Shown one piece after another: positions 26,483 to 34,206 of a stretch of 57,061 nucleotides of DNA. This DNA comes from Pseudomonadota bacterium (GTDB lineage: Bacteria; Pseudomonadota; Gammaproteobacteria; Burkholderiales; Burkholderiaceae_B), in assembly GCA_023440825.1 (NCBI GenBank), contig JAEXRL010000008.1:1-57061 (forward strand), read 5' to 3'. A program made the position numbers and the translations under genes. How positions within the stretch are numbered: position 1 is the stretch's first letter; every line of letters begins with the position of its first letter. Below the pieces are notes generated by a model. That model was given only the letters and a program-made list of their open reading frames with translations, was not told the DNA's origin and did no database searches.

Positions 26483-27331
26483 TTAGCCTTTTTGCTGTAG
26501 GTAAGGTTTAAGCATGCCGTGTAAGTGTGGGGCTAGCGCCGTATTGGCTGCATATAAATAGCCCTTGCTTGGCCAAGGGTCGCGTTCATACAAGTCAGCG
26601 CAGATACCTTGTGCTTCACGCACAAGCAAGGTGCCAGCGGCCACATCCCAAGGTGCCAGTCCCATTTCCCAGTAACCGTCGAAACGGCCACATGCAACCC
26701 AAGCCAGATCGAGTGCGGCAGCGCCCAATCGTCTAATGCCACGTGTTTGTAGCAAGGCTTGTTCTAGGCCTGGCATGTATTGATCGCTGAAGCTGAAGTC
26801 GCGAAAAGGCAAGCCGGTGGCAAGTAGGCTGTCGGCAAGTTGCTGGCTGGCAGAGCACTGTATGCGTGAGCCGTTGAGCCAAGCGCCCAGGCCGTAGACA
26901 GCGGTAAAGAGCTCGTTACGACATGGGTCGTAGACGACCCCTATGATGGGGGTATCCTCGCTGAGTGTGGTTTGGTCCAGGACTGTGCCGGCTGGCGCGA
27001 CCAAGGCAATCGAAACAGCGTAGTGGGGGATGCCGTGTAAAAAATTGGTCGTGCCATCGAGTGGATCGATAATCCAGTTGGCCAGCTCTTTGCGTTGTTC
27101 ACCACCTTCTTCCGCGATGATGCCGATATCGGGACAGCGCTCCTGGAGCAAGGCAACGCAGGCTTGTTCTGCCTCTCGGTCGGCTTGCGAGACGAGGTCG
27201 TTGCGCATTTTTGTGTCGATAATCAATTCGTTGCGCCTGCTGGCATAGCTTTGCAGTACGGACGCGGCAGCGTGTGCAGCCGTGACGGCAGCTTCTAGGT
27301 AGTCGCTTAAGGGTATGCGGGATAACGGCAT
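26483..27331 (-). CDS. suhB: Inositol-1-monophosphatase family protein (SuhB-like)
   Basis: The 282-residue product has the FIG superfamily Mg2+ site: IIAEEGGEQ, IIDPLDGTTNFLHGIPHYAVS and the C-terminal APWDVAAGTLLVREAQG. These enzymes hydrolyse myo-inositol-1-phosphate and related monoesters. SuhB in E. coli also binds NusA and helps rRNA antitermination, and whether this copy does so is unknown. Length is slightly above E. coli SuhB (267) because of an insertion around residues 117 to 127. The stop is TAA read from 26485, with fadD ending at 26482. It is divergent from mnmC. Confidence 0.9.
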   Translation of the reverse strand: MPLSRIPLSDYLEAAVTAAHAAASVLQSYASRRNELIIDTKMRNDLVSQADREAEQACVALLQERCPDIGIIAEEGGEQRKELANWIIDPLDGTTNFLHGIPHYAVSIALVAPAGTVLDQTTLSEDTPIIGVVYDPCRNELFTAVYGLGAWLNGSRIQCSASQQLADSLLATGLPFRDFSFSDQYMPGLEQALLQTRGIRRLGAAALDLAWVACGRFDGYWEMGLAPWDVAAGTLLVREAQGICADLYERDPWPSKGYLYAANTALAPHLHGMLKPYLQQKG

Positions 27332-27415
27332 GAGACAGACTCGATTAAAATATAGGTCAGCCCTTATTGTAGGTGACTCCTGTGACAGGCAAAAAAAGCC
27401 TGAAAATGTAGTGTT

Positions 27416-29275
27416 ATGACTCTTGCTATATATCCTTTAAAACCGGCCAAGCTTGCTTTTAACGACAGGGGCTTGCCTGTAAGTGCTGAGTATGGCGACG
27501 TGTACCACGCTCAGGCTGGTGCGCTGGCTCAAGCTGATTATGTGTTTTTACGCGGTAATGGTCTGCCTGAGCGTTGGCGGGGGCGCAAGGCCTTCACCGT
27601 GTGTGAGTCAGGGTTTGGTCAGGGAGCTACGTTCTTAGCTTGTTGGCAAGCTTGGCGCCTGGATCCTCAGCGCAGCGAGCGGCTGCATTTCATTTCTTTC
27701 GAAGCACATCCTTTTCGTTTAGCGGATCTTGCGCAGTTACATGCACGACTGCCAGAAGACGTGCAGGATATTGCTGCTGAGCTACGCGCACAGTGGCCGG
27801 TTTTGACCCCCGGTATACACAGATTGGATTTGGCGCAAGGGCGCTTGAGTCTGACCTTGATTTTGGGCCCGATTGAGCACTATGTGCGCGAGGTACAAGC
27901 TTGCGTTGACGCATTTTTTTTGGATGGTTTTGCACCGCGCCTCAATCCAGACATGTGGTCGCGCACGATTTTTTCACAGTTTGTAAGGTTGGCTGCGCCC
28001 GGTGCCACGGCCGCGACATGGTGCAGTGCCAGTCAGGTACGTAAAAATCTTGAGGCCGCTGGGTTTCAAGTGGAACGAGTGCCTGGTTTTGGCAGGAAGC
28101 GTGAAATGAGTGTGGCGCGTTTACGCCCTCATTTAGGCAGGAATAAGGATGTGCTCACTCCGAATGCGCATACGGTTATAATTGGGGGTGGTCTAGCTGG
28201 CGCAACGATGGCGTACGCACTGAGCTTACGCGGGCACGCTGTGCAAGTTTTTGACCCGGAGTTTACCCATGGTGCAGAGACGACGCATCATGGTCATGCT
28301 TTAGCGGCTTTGTCGCCTGTGTTTGCGATGGATGATGCACCCATAGCGCGGTTAAGCCGGGCGGGCTTGTTGCGAGCCCGCAGTCGCTGGCGCAGTTTTT
28401 CGGACGATGCTCGCCCATACGAATGCGGTACCTTAGTGCTCAGCCCAGACTCGGGCGATGCTCTACGTACTCAGCAGGCATTGGAGCGCTTAGAGTTTCC
28501 GTCTGAGTGGGTAAGCTGGCGGCAGCAGGAAGAACACGGCTCTTGGGCAACATTGCCTGTCGCCCAGGGTCTGTATTTTCCTATGGGAATGTTGATCAGG
28601 CCCGTTGCCTTGCTACGAGCTCTGTATGCGTCGAGTTTGATCAGCATGAATACCGCTAGGGTAGCAAGTATTGTGCCTAGTGTTTGTGGGGGGTATCGCT
28701 TAATGGATGCCCAGGGACGGTGCCTGACAGTCGCCCAGCATGTTGTGGTGGCCACAGCGGGGGCGATACCGCATATGGTTCAGGGGCTGCTTAATCTCGC
28801 AGACGCGCCGCGCTTGCAAGCTATCCGGCATTTGGCCGGACAGGTGAGCTATGCACAACGAGAGCAGGGTGTGTCAGATTACCCGCATATCGTGAGTGGA
28901 AATGGGTACGTTTTGCCAGCTGGCGAACAATTTCAGGTGTTGGGCAGCACCTATCAAGAAGAGGGGAAGGCAGTATGTTCTATTGCAGGTCACAGGGAAA
29001 ACCAAGCCAAAGCCAGAAGTATGTTCCAACATACCTCCCGCTTGTGGCTGCAGGCCGACCAATTTGGTGGCTGGGCCGGCTGGAGGGCTGCTATGTGTGA
29101 TCACTTGCCTGTGGCAGGGGCCATACCAGGGCATCCGAATGTTTGGCTGGCGGGTGCCTACGGATCTCGAGGCTTAAGCTGGAGCATGCTGCTAGCGGAT
29201 TACTACGCTGCCCGACAATTCGGTGAGCCTTCTCCTTTGGAAAGGCGCCTGGAAAAAGCGCTTTTACCGCGCTAA
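27416..29275 (+). CDS. mnmC: Bifunctional tRNA wobble-uridine enzyme MnmC
   Basis: MnmC completes 5-methylaminomethyl-2-thiouridine at the wobble position of certain tRNAs. The 619-residue product has both domains. The N-terminal methyltransferase (about 1 to 245) carries VCESGFGQGATFLA, the SAM loop and FFLDGFAPRLNPDMW. The C-terminal FAD oxidoreductase (from about 255) begins with VIIGGGLAGATMAYAL and ends with LAGAYGSRGLSWSML. It removes the carboxymethyl group before methylation. Its presence matches the tRNA-Lys(UUU) 2.5 kb downstream, a known class of mnm5s2U substrate, though that proximity is probably coincidence. Two mutually exclusive short hairpins lie just before the start. Confidence 0.95.
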   Translation: MTLAIYPLKPAKLAFNDRGLPVSAEYGDVYHAQAGALAQADYVFLRGNGLPERWRGRKAFTVCESGFGQGATFLACWQAWRLDPQRSERLHFISFEAHPFRLADLAQLHARLPEDVQDIAAELRAQWPVLTPGIHRLDLAQGRLSLTLILGPIEHYVREVQACVDAFFLDGFAPRLNPDMWSRTIFSQFVRLAAPGATAATWCSASQVRKNLEAAGFQVERVPGFGRKREMSVARLRPHLGRNKDVLTPNAHTVIIGGGLAGATMAYALSLRGHAVQVFDPEFTHGAETTHHGHALAALSPVFAMDDAPIARLSRAGLLRARSRWRSFSDDARPYECGTLVLSPDSGDALRTQQALERLEFPSEWVSWRQQEEHGSWATLPVAQGLYFPMGMLIRPVALLRALYASSLISMNTARVASIVPSVCGGYRLMDAQGRCLTVAQHVVVATAGAIPHMVQGLLNLADAPRLQAIRHLAGQVSYAQREQGVSDYPHIVSGNGYVLPAGEQFQVLGSTYQEEGKAVCSIAGHRENQAKARSMFQHTSRLWLQADQFGGWAGWRAAMCDHLPVAGAIPGHPNVWLAGAYGSRGLSWSMLLADYYAARQFGEPSPLERRLEKALLPR

Positions 29276-29287
29276 AAGGCGTTTTTT
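29254..29287 (+). terminator. Probable terminator overlapping the mnmC stop
   Basis: An A-rich left arm AAAAAGCGCTTTTA and right arm TAAAAGGCGTTTTTT surround the stop codon of mnmC and end in six T residues (29282-29287). The stem is imperfect in the GC part, so termination may be partial. Confidence 0.5.
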
Positions 29288-29392
29288 CAGTGAAAAGCCT
29301 GATTTTTTAATCTAAGATTTTCTTTTGTGGCGCAAATACGTCAAAATAGTGGCCTTGTTTAGTTTTATGGGCATGGCCCTGGGGAACGCACT

Positions 29393-31585
29393 GTGCCGTC
29401 CAAAATTTTTTCAGACGACGTGACGCAATTGTATAACCATATTAGTTTGATCAATACCAAATCGGCCTGTGTCGATTTTTCGTTCGTAGAAACAGACTTT
29501 GCCTTGCGCGTGGAAGCACATGCGCCGGGCGTATTTCGTTTGCGTGTTATGGCAGCGAGCAAGCTCGATAATGAAAAGCTGAGCACGCGCGGCAAAATAC
29601 ATCAGCAAATGCTTCTGGCGCGTGAAGAGGCCGTGAGCGAAATGGAACTGGCAAGTCTGCCAGACGATGTGGGTTGGTCTTTAGCGCAGGGTGAAACTAC
29701 CCTGACGCTGTACAAGAGTCCTTTTCGCTTAGAACTTAAGCGTAATGATGAACTGATCTGGCAAAGTGTGCCTGATGGTTTACAGCATACTGCCCAAACC
29801 GGTTGGGAATTCAGTAGCCAACTGGATGAGGAGGATGCTCTTTACGGTTTGGGTGATACGCAGCAAGAGCTCGATCGCCGTGCGGAGCATTTGCGCTCCT
29901 CTGAGCAAGCGCGTTTACCTTTGCTGTGGAGTACGCAAGGTTGGGGGGTGTATGTCAATACTTTCCAGCCGATAAGCTACGACCTGGGTAAGCAGCAGCA
30001 TGATCGCTTAGCACTGACCGTCCAAGACACGCAATTGGATCTATTTTTATTTTTTGGCGATCCAAGCGAAATTATTAACCAATACTCTGCGTTAACCGGG
30101 CGTGCCGGCCAGTCAGGCCTAGCGCCGATGGGCTTATGGTTTGAGGCGGGTATCGATCAGAATGCTGATCAGATTCGTGCTCACCTAGACGACTTGCAAG
30201 AGCATGGCGTGTTTCTGGATGTGCTGGATCTAGGGGTCAAAGATGCCTACAGTTTCCAAGCGGACAAGCCTTTGCTAGATTGGGATGCAGACCGTCTTGA
30301 GCACCCTAAGGCATTTAGCGATAGGCGCTTTGAGTTACAGGTGGCCGCAGCCGGACGTCCCATTGTATTAGCCGATACTGAGCTGTTCGAAGAGTGGGAG
30401 GACCGGGCCTGGTTATTGATGAATGACGAGGATGGGTGTGCGTATCAGCATCCAGGCGATGAGTTTACCCAGAATCGTGCTTTCGGTTTGCTGGACTTAA
30501 CTCATAAAGACGTGATGCGCATGTGGTCCGAGCGCCAGCGCCAGTTGTTTGATGATGGCGTGGCATATGCGTATTGCGATGCCGATTTTATGATTCCAGA
30601 CGGGGTGACGGCGCGTGGTGGTGAAACAGGTGAATTGCTACGCACTATCTATCCGATCTTGGCGCGACAGGCTTTGTTCGATGCGTATGCGGGTCACAAA
30701 ACACCGCAGGAAGGGCTGGTTATCAGTACTAACCTGTTTCCGTCTGCGCAACGTTTTGCTTGGCAGCAAGGCCCACGTGTGGAAAACACCTGGGACGGCT
30801 TAGAGCGTAGTTTAAAAAGTGCCTTGGCCGTAGGAAATAGTGGTGTACCGGTACAAGTGCATCGTTTAGGTAATGCGCTAGCGCCTACCGAATCCATGAC
30901 GCCTGAGCTTTATTTGCGCTGGCTGGCTCAGGTGGTTTTTTCGGCTAATTTCTCCTTTCAAAGCGCAGCCGCTTTATTGCCCTCAGCATTTGATGCGGAT
31001 ACTCGTGCGCTGATTGAGCACTGGTTGCAGTGGCGTTTTCGTCTTATTCCCTATGTGCTGGGGATTATCGAAGACGCAGTGCGTACAGGGTTGCCGGTGC
31101 AGCGTTCTATGGCACAAGCCTTTCCTGCTGACGAACAGGCACGCCTGTGGGATACGCAGTACCTATTAGGCCCCGCACTGTTGGTAGCCCCCGTCTTGCA
31201 GCCCGGTACGCTTACCCGTGTGTATTTACCGGCTGGAGAAGCTTGGTGGGATATGAGCACGGGCTGGCGCTACGAGGGGGGCACGGTGCTGGAGCTGGAG
31301 GTAGGGCTAGACAGTATTCCCGTCTTTGGGCGTGAAGGGCACATGTTGTCACTAGGACCGCAGGCGCAACATATTAGCGAGTTCAATTCGGCTCGCCTAT
31401 TAGATGAGGTCTGGATGTTTGGCATGCCCGAGCATAATCCTGTGGTCATGAGAAATAAAATTCGTGTGATGCAGATGCAGGGCTCTAGCTATATCAAGGG
31501 CCTGGAGGGCTTGAAAATTCTGCCTTCCGAGGGTCTGGAAGTGAAGCGTCGTGGTGCTGAGGTGCGTATCTCACGAGCACGCTAA
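29393..31585 (+). CDS. GH31-like (alpha-glucosidase/xylosidase fold) protein with altered active site
   Basis: The 730-residue product follows the glycoside hydrolase family 31 layout: N-terminal beta-sandwich with LYGLGDTQQELDRR and WGVYVNTFQPISYDLG, a TIM barrel (about residues 235 to 560) and C-terminal beta domains (LLVAPVLQPG). An ungapped match of GVAYAYCDADFMIP to the E. coli YicI nucleophile segment puts the nucleophile at D396. The acid/base motif that normally reads W-x-G-D-N is here W457-QQGPRVEN, which puts R462 where the catalytic Asp should be. The DIGGF-type sugar-binding motif is replaced by HRLGN. Hydrolase activity is therefore doubtful. The start is GTG 29393 with GGGGAA at 6-base spacing. 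There is no signal peptide, so it is probably cytoplasmic. Confidence 0.8.
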   Translation: MPSKIFSDDVTQLYNHISLINTKSACVDFSFVETDFALRVEAHAPGVFRLRVMAASKLDNEKLSTRGKIHQQMLLAREEAVSEMELASLPDDVGWSLAQGETTLTLYKSPFRLELKRNDELIWQSVPDGLQHTAQTGWEFSSQLDEEDALYGLGDTQQELDRRAEHLRSSEQARLPLLWSTQGWGVYVNTFQPISYDLGKQQHDRLALTVQDTQLDLFLFFGDPSEIINQYSALTGRAGQSGLAPMGLWFEAGIDQNADQIRAHLDDLQEHGVFLDVLDLGVKDAYSFQADKPLLDWDADRLEHPKAFSDRRFELQVAAAGRPIVLADTELFEEWEDRAWLLMNDEDGCAYQHPGDEFTQNRAFGLLDLTHKDVMRMWSERQRQLFDDGVAYAYCDADFMIPDGVTARGGETGELLRTIYPILARQALFDAYAGHKTPQEGLVISTNLFPSAQRFAWQQGPRVENTWDGLERSLKSALAVGNSGVPVQVHRLGNALAPTESMTPELYLRWLAQVVFSANFSFQSAAALLPSAFDADTRALIEHWLQWRFRLIPYVLGIIEDAVRTGLPVQRSMAQAFPADEQARLWDTQYLLGPALLVAPVLQPGTLTRVYLPAGEAWWDMSTGWRYEGGTVLELEVGLDSIPVFGREGHMLSLGPQAQHISEFNSARLLDEVWMFGMPEHNPVVMRNKIRVMQMQGSSYIKGLEGLKILPSEGLEVKRRGAEVRISRAR

Positions 31586-31635
31586 GCTTTTTTAATAAAA
31601 ATTGCCAATAACGCTGGTAATTGCTATTAAAACTT

Positions 31636-31683
31636 TGCTATACTTATCGACCTGTCCACAAGGTTCTTTTGGTGGGCAGGTTG
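31636..31683 (+). promoter_or_regulatory. Extended -10 promoter followed by a 12-bp hairpin, upstream of tRNA-Lys
   Basis: TGC-TATACT at 31636-31644 is a good extended -10 element. Directly after it, CGACCTGTCCAC (31648-31659) pairs with GTGGGCAGGTTG (31672-31683), allowing two G-U pairs, around a 12-base loop. A T-rich stretch follows about 17 bases later (from 31701). This could be the 5' end of a small RNA or a longer tRNA-Lys precursor, or the 3' structure of the GH31 transcript. Confidence 0.4.
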
Positions 31684-31733
31684 AAAGGGCAGCTGAGTAG
31701 TTTTTGTTGTTGTCATTGAGTTGAAAAAATATC

Positions 31734-31763
31734 TTGACTCAACAATTAAAAGCATGTCATAAT
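31734..31763 (+). promoter_or_regulatory. Sigma-70 promoter for tRNA-Lys
   Basis: TTGACT (31734-31739) and CATAAT (31758-31763) are separated by 18 bases. The predicted transcription start, about 31770, lies 10 bases before the mature tRNA. Confidence 0.75.
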
Positions 31764-31779
31764 TTCATCTTTCGGTTGC

Positions 31780-31855
31780 GGGTCGTTAGCTCAGTCGGTA
31801 GAGCAGCGGACTTTTAATCCGTTGGTCGCGCGTTCGAGTCGCGCACGACCCACCA
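31780..31855 (+). tRNA. tRNA-Lys (anticodon UUU)
   Basis: The 76-base sequence folds as a standard cloverleaf. The acceptor stem pairs GGGTCGT (31780-31786) with ACGACCC (31845-31851). The anticodon stem GCGGA/TCCGT encloses the loop CTTTTAA with anticodon TTT at 31813-31815. The T loop is GTTCGAGTC-like (CGTTCGAGTCGCG region). Discriminator A and CCA are encoded at 31852-31855. A promoter lies just upstream and an intrinsic terminator 25 bases downstream, so it is a single-tRNA transcription unit. Confidence 0.98.
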
Positions 31856-31879
31856 AAAACTGAAAGAAATCAAAGAGTT

Positions 31880-31905
31880 AGGCCGCTAATTAAGCGGCCT
31901 TTTTC
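31880..31905 (+). terminator. Rho-independent terminator after tRNA-Lys
   Basis: AGGCCGCT (31880-31887), loop AATTA, AGCGGCCT (31893-31900), then TTTT C TTTTT. A perfect 8-bp GC-rich stem and U tract make this a confident terminator. Confidence 0.95.
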
Positions 31906-32122
31906 TTTTTCGTCTCGCTTAAAAAGCGCAGCTGCTTCTTGCCACAGCGCATATCCCCGTTTCTTTGCGATGTATCTTCCTTTCGGTTTTTGTGCCTATT
32001 GATCAGAGGCTGCAAAAATCGACATAAGCTTGAAAGCACACATCAATTCATTGACTAGACCACAATTTTTGTGGGGCTGTGGCACAATTTAAGATTGATT
32101 ATTGCCTAATTCTTTATTGTCT
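31906..32122. promoter_or_regulatory. Tautomerase upstream region with inverted repeat
   Basis: No gene is visible here. TTGACT at 32051-32056 resembles a -35 box and is directly followed by the perfect inverted repeat CCACAA-TTT-TTGTGG at 32060-32074. CACAAT occurs again at 32083-32088 and could serve as a -10 box, but not at standard spacing from TTGACT. The repeat could be an operator controlling the tautomerase and exporter genes. No dedicated regulator gene adjoins. Confidence 0.35.
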
Positions 32123-32497
32123 ATGCCTTACATACATATTTTAGTTAATAAGCCTCACGTTAATGAGGTGAAGGCACGCCTGATGCATGCTGTCAGTGGA
32201 GCTCTCACCCAAAGCATGGGGGCGCCTTTGAGCTCAATACGTGTGAATATTTTGCCTTTAGGTAGCCATGACACGATGGTGGCCGGTGTAATTGGGCCTG
32301 AAATAGTGGAAGTGCATATTTACTGGATCGCCGGTCGCACTGTTGAGCAAAAAGAAGCGGCGCTCATGGCGGTGAATCAGGCAGTACACGAGACGCTTGA
32401 TGTGCCTGCCGACTTGTGCCGTACCGTGATTCACGAGATACCGACGACCGATTTGGGCGTGGCCGGTGGTATAAGCGCCAAGAGGGCGGGTCGTTAA
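32123..32497 (+). CDS. Double-length 4-oxalocrotonate tautomerase-superfamily protein
   Basis: Start ATG 32123 gives MPYIHILVNKP..., placing proline at position 2, which after Met removal is the Pro-1 catalytic base of the tautomerase superfamily. A TTG at 32102 would bury this proline and is rejected. The 124-residue product is about twice the 4-OT length (62). The first half (1 to about 55) carries Pro-1. The second half (about 68 to 124) looks like a full 4-OT unit without N-terminal Pro: EVHIYWIAGRTVEQKEA, then VIHEIPTTDLGVAGG and a basic tail. It thus appears to be a fused two-unit tautomerase. Substrate is unknown. It starts the unit that continues with the DHA2 exporter 20 bases downstream. 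Confidence 0.82.
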   Translation: MPYIHILVNKPHVNEVKARLMHAVSGALTQSMGAPLSSIRVNILPLGSHDTMVAGVIGPEIVEVHIYWIAGRTVEQKEAALMAVNQAVHETLDVPADLCRTVIHEIPTTDLGVAGGISAKRAGR

Positions 32498-32517
32498 AGA
32501 AGTGTGAGGCTATTTTT

Positions 32518-34023
32518 TTGAGTGAACAAATTCAAGTCAGAACGATAATCACCAGCTTGATGCTGGTGATTTTGTTGGGGGCCCTGGATCAGACCATTAT
32601 CTCGGTATCCCTGCCTATTATGGCAGCGGAGCTACAGGGGGTTGAGCTATTGGCTTGGGTCGTATCAGGGTATCTGATTGCTATGGCGGTGGCGACCCCT
32701 GTTTATGGCAAGCTAGGCGATATATATGGGCGTCGCAGTGTGTTGAGCAGCGCGATTGTATTGTTTTTGGCCGCCTCGGTGCTGTGTGCCTTGGCGCCGA
32801 GCATGCCCATATTAGTGGCGGCACGGATTTTGCAAGGGCTGGGCGGTGGTGGTTTGATATCGGTGGCGCAAGCCGCCATATCAGATGTGGTTGCCCCTCG
32901 AGAGCGCGGTCGTTATCAGGCGTATATTAGTGGTGCTTTTGCAGTGGCTAGTGTGGCCGGGCCTGTCTTGGGCGGTGTGCTGACCAGTTACCTGTCCTGG
33001 CGTTGGATATTCTGGATTAATTTGCCCTTAGGTATACCGGCCTTGATCTTGAGTCGACGAGCGCTGGCGCAGCTTAATCGTCCTTCAGTGCGACGTAAGG
33101 TGGATTATTTCGGGGCAGGTCTGTTAAGTGCTGGTTTAACGGGTTTGCTATTGGCGATTACGCGTCTGGGGCAAGGCATCGCCCTGACTGAGCGCAGTAG
33201 CCTCATATTATTTGGTCTGGCGCTTGTGCTGTTATTAGGTTTTGTTGTGCATGCGACACGTACGCAAGAACCCATCATACCTTTGGACTTATTCCGTATT
33301 CGTACAGTGGTGGTCTCTTGCGCTTTGCTGGTGCTGGTTCTGTTTCAGTTAGTAGCTCTAACAGTGTTGATTCCACTGGAGTTGCAAATGCTCACCGATA
33401 TGGGGCCTGGTGGCGCAGCCTGGCGCGTTATTGCCTTATCCTTAGCGATTCCTGCCGGCGCGTATGTGGGTGGTCGTTTGATGAGCCAGCGAGGCAGGTA
33501 TAAATACATACAGCTTGCGGGAGCTTTATTAGTGCCGTTCGCCTTATTTGCTTTTTCTATGTTCAGCACGGCTGATTTGCTGACTAGCAGTGCTTGTCTG
33601 GCGGTATTGGGTGTTGGCTTAGGGCTGCAGCTCCCGACAGCGACTGTGGCGATACAAAATGCGGTACCGGCAAAACACTTGGGTGTGGCCACTGGTGTGG
33701 CCGCATTTTCGCGCTCCTTGGGCTCAGCGATGGGAGCGGCCGTCCTAATGGCTATTTTGTTGTTGTACCTGAGCCAAGCTGGCAGCGCGTTGGATCAAAT
33801 GAGTGCGGCACAGATGATCCGGGCCTTGGTAGACGATGCGGCTAACTATACAGGGCATACAGATCTGGGCGCACTACGACGGATTAGCGCTACGGCTTTT
33901 GAAAAGGTGTATCTCTGGCAAGCGGCCTTGGCCTGGATCTCGGTGGCACTTTGTCTGTACCTAAAAAATGAGGCCTTAGACTGTCGGGCGCCTACCCATT
34001 TACAGCCAGCCAAGCATAATTAG
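32518..34023 (+). CDS. DHA2 family (14-TM) MFS drug/solute exporter
   Basis: The 501-residue product has about 14 hydrophobic segments and the DHA2 signatures ALDQTIISVSLPIMAAEL in the first helix, WVVSGYLIAMA, motif A GKLGDIYGRR and the exporter motif C region FAVASVAGPVLGGVL. Such proteins export drugs or toxic organics by proton antiport. I chose TTG 32518 because TGAGG at 32505-32509 has 8-base spacing. An ATG at 32416 in the same frame lies inside the tautomerase gene and would add 34 hydrophilic residues. No membrane-fusion partner is nearby, so it likely acts alone in the inner membrane. Confidence 0.92.
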   Translation: MSEQIQVRTIITSLMLVILLGALDQTIISVSLPIMAAELQGVELLAWVVSGYLIAMAVATPVYGKLGDIYGRRSVLSSAIVLFLAASVLCALAPSMPILVAARILQGLGGGGLISVAQAAISDVVAPRERGRYQAYISGAFAVASVAGPVLGGVLTSYLSWRWIFWINLPLGIPALILSRRALAQLNRPSVRRKVDYFGAGLLSAGLTGLLLAITRLGQGIALTERSSLILFGLALVLLLGFVVHATRTQEPIIPLDLFRIRTVVVSCALLVLVLFQLVALTVLIPLELQMLTDMGPGGAAWRVIALSLAIPAGAYVGGRLMSQRGRYKYIQLAGALLVPFALFAFSMFSTADLLTSSACLAVLGVGLGLQLPTATVAIQNAVPAKHLGVATGVAAFSRSLGSAMGAAVLMAILLLYLSQAGSALDQMSAAQMIRALVDDAANYTGHTDLGALRRISATAFEKVYLWQAALAWISVALCLYLKNEALDCRAPTHLQPAKHN

Positions 34024-34027
34024 CAGG

Positions 34028-34047
34028 ATTAATCAGGCCTGATTGAT
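34028..34047. repeat. 20-bp near-perfect palindrome between the MFS gene and metN
   Basis: ATTAATCAGG CCTGATTGAT is symmetric except for one G-T pair. Its core AATCAGGCCTGATT (34031-34044) is perfect and has no spacer, which favours a dimeric DNA-binding protein site over an RNA hairpin. It lies 5 bases after the exporter stop and about 160 bases before metN. Confidence 0.5.
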
Positions 34048-34121
34048 ATCTGAGGATGTCTGTAGGGTCTGAGTGCCTTAGACTTTTTTCTTATAAAAAC
34101 ATTCTTCTTAGAAGTTTCTGC

Positions 34122-34149
34122 TTGCGGCTAAATTGCTATATGCTATTTT
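34122..34149 (+). promoter_or_regulatory. Candidate promoter for metNIQ
   Basis: TTGCGG (34122-34127) and TATTTT (34144-34149) are 16 bases apart in an AT-rich stretch upstream of metN. The match is moderate. I see no recognisable SAM riboswitch or MetJ-type repeat in 34024-34206. Confidence 0.35.
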
Positions 34150-34206
34150 TTTCGCTCAAGTTTACTTCTTATTACTTTACTTCCTAAGGAAGAGGGTTGC
34201 AGCGCG

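Noticed and set aside
29393..31585. Calling the GH31-like gene a pseudogene
   Set aside because: The frame is full length with a good ribosome site and no internal stop, so loss of the acid residue looks like divergence, not decay.
34024..34206. Methionine or SAM riboswitch upstream of metN
   Set aside because: I looked for the conserved stems and found only a spacerless palindrome and AT-rich sequence. A covariance-model search would settle it.
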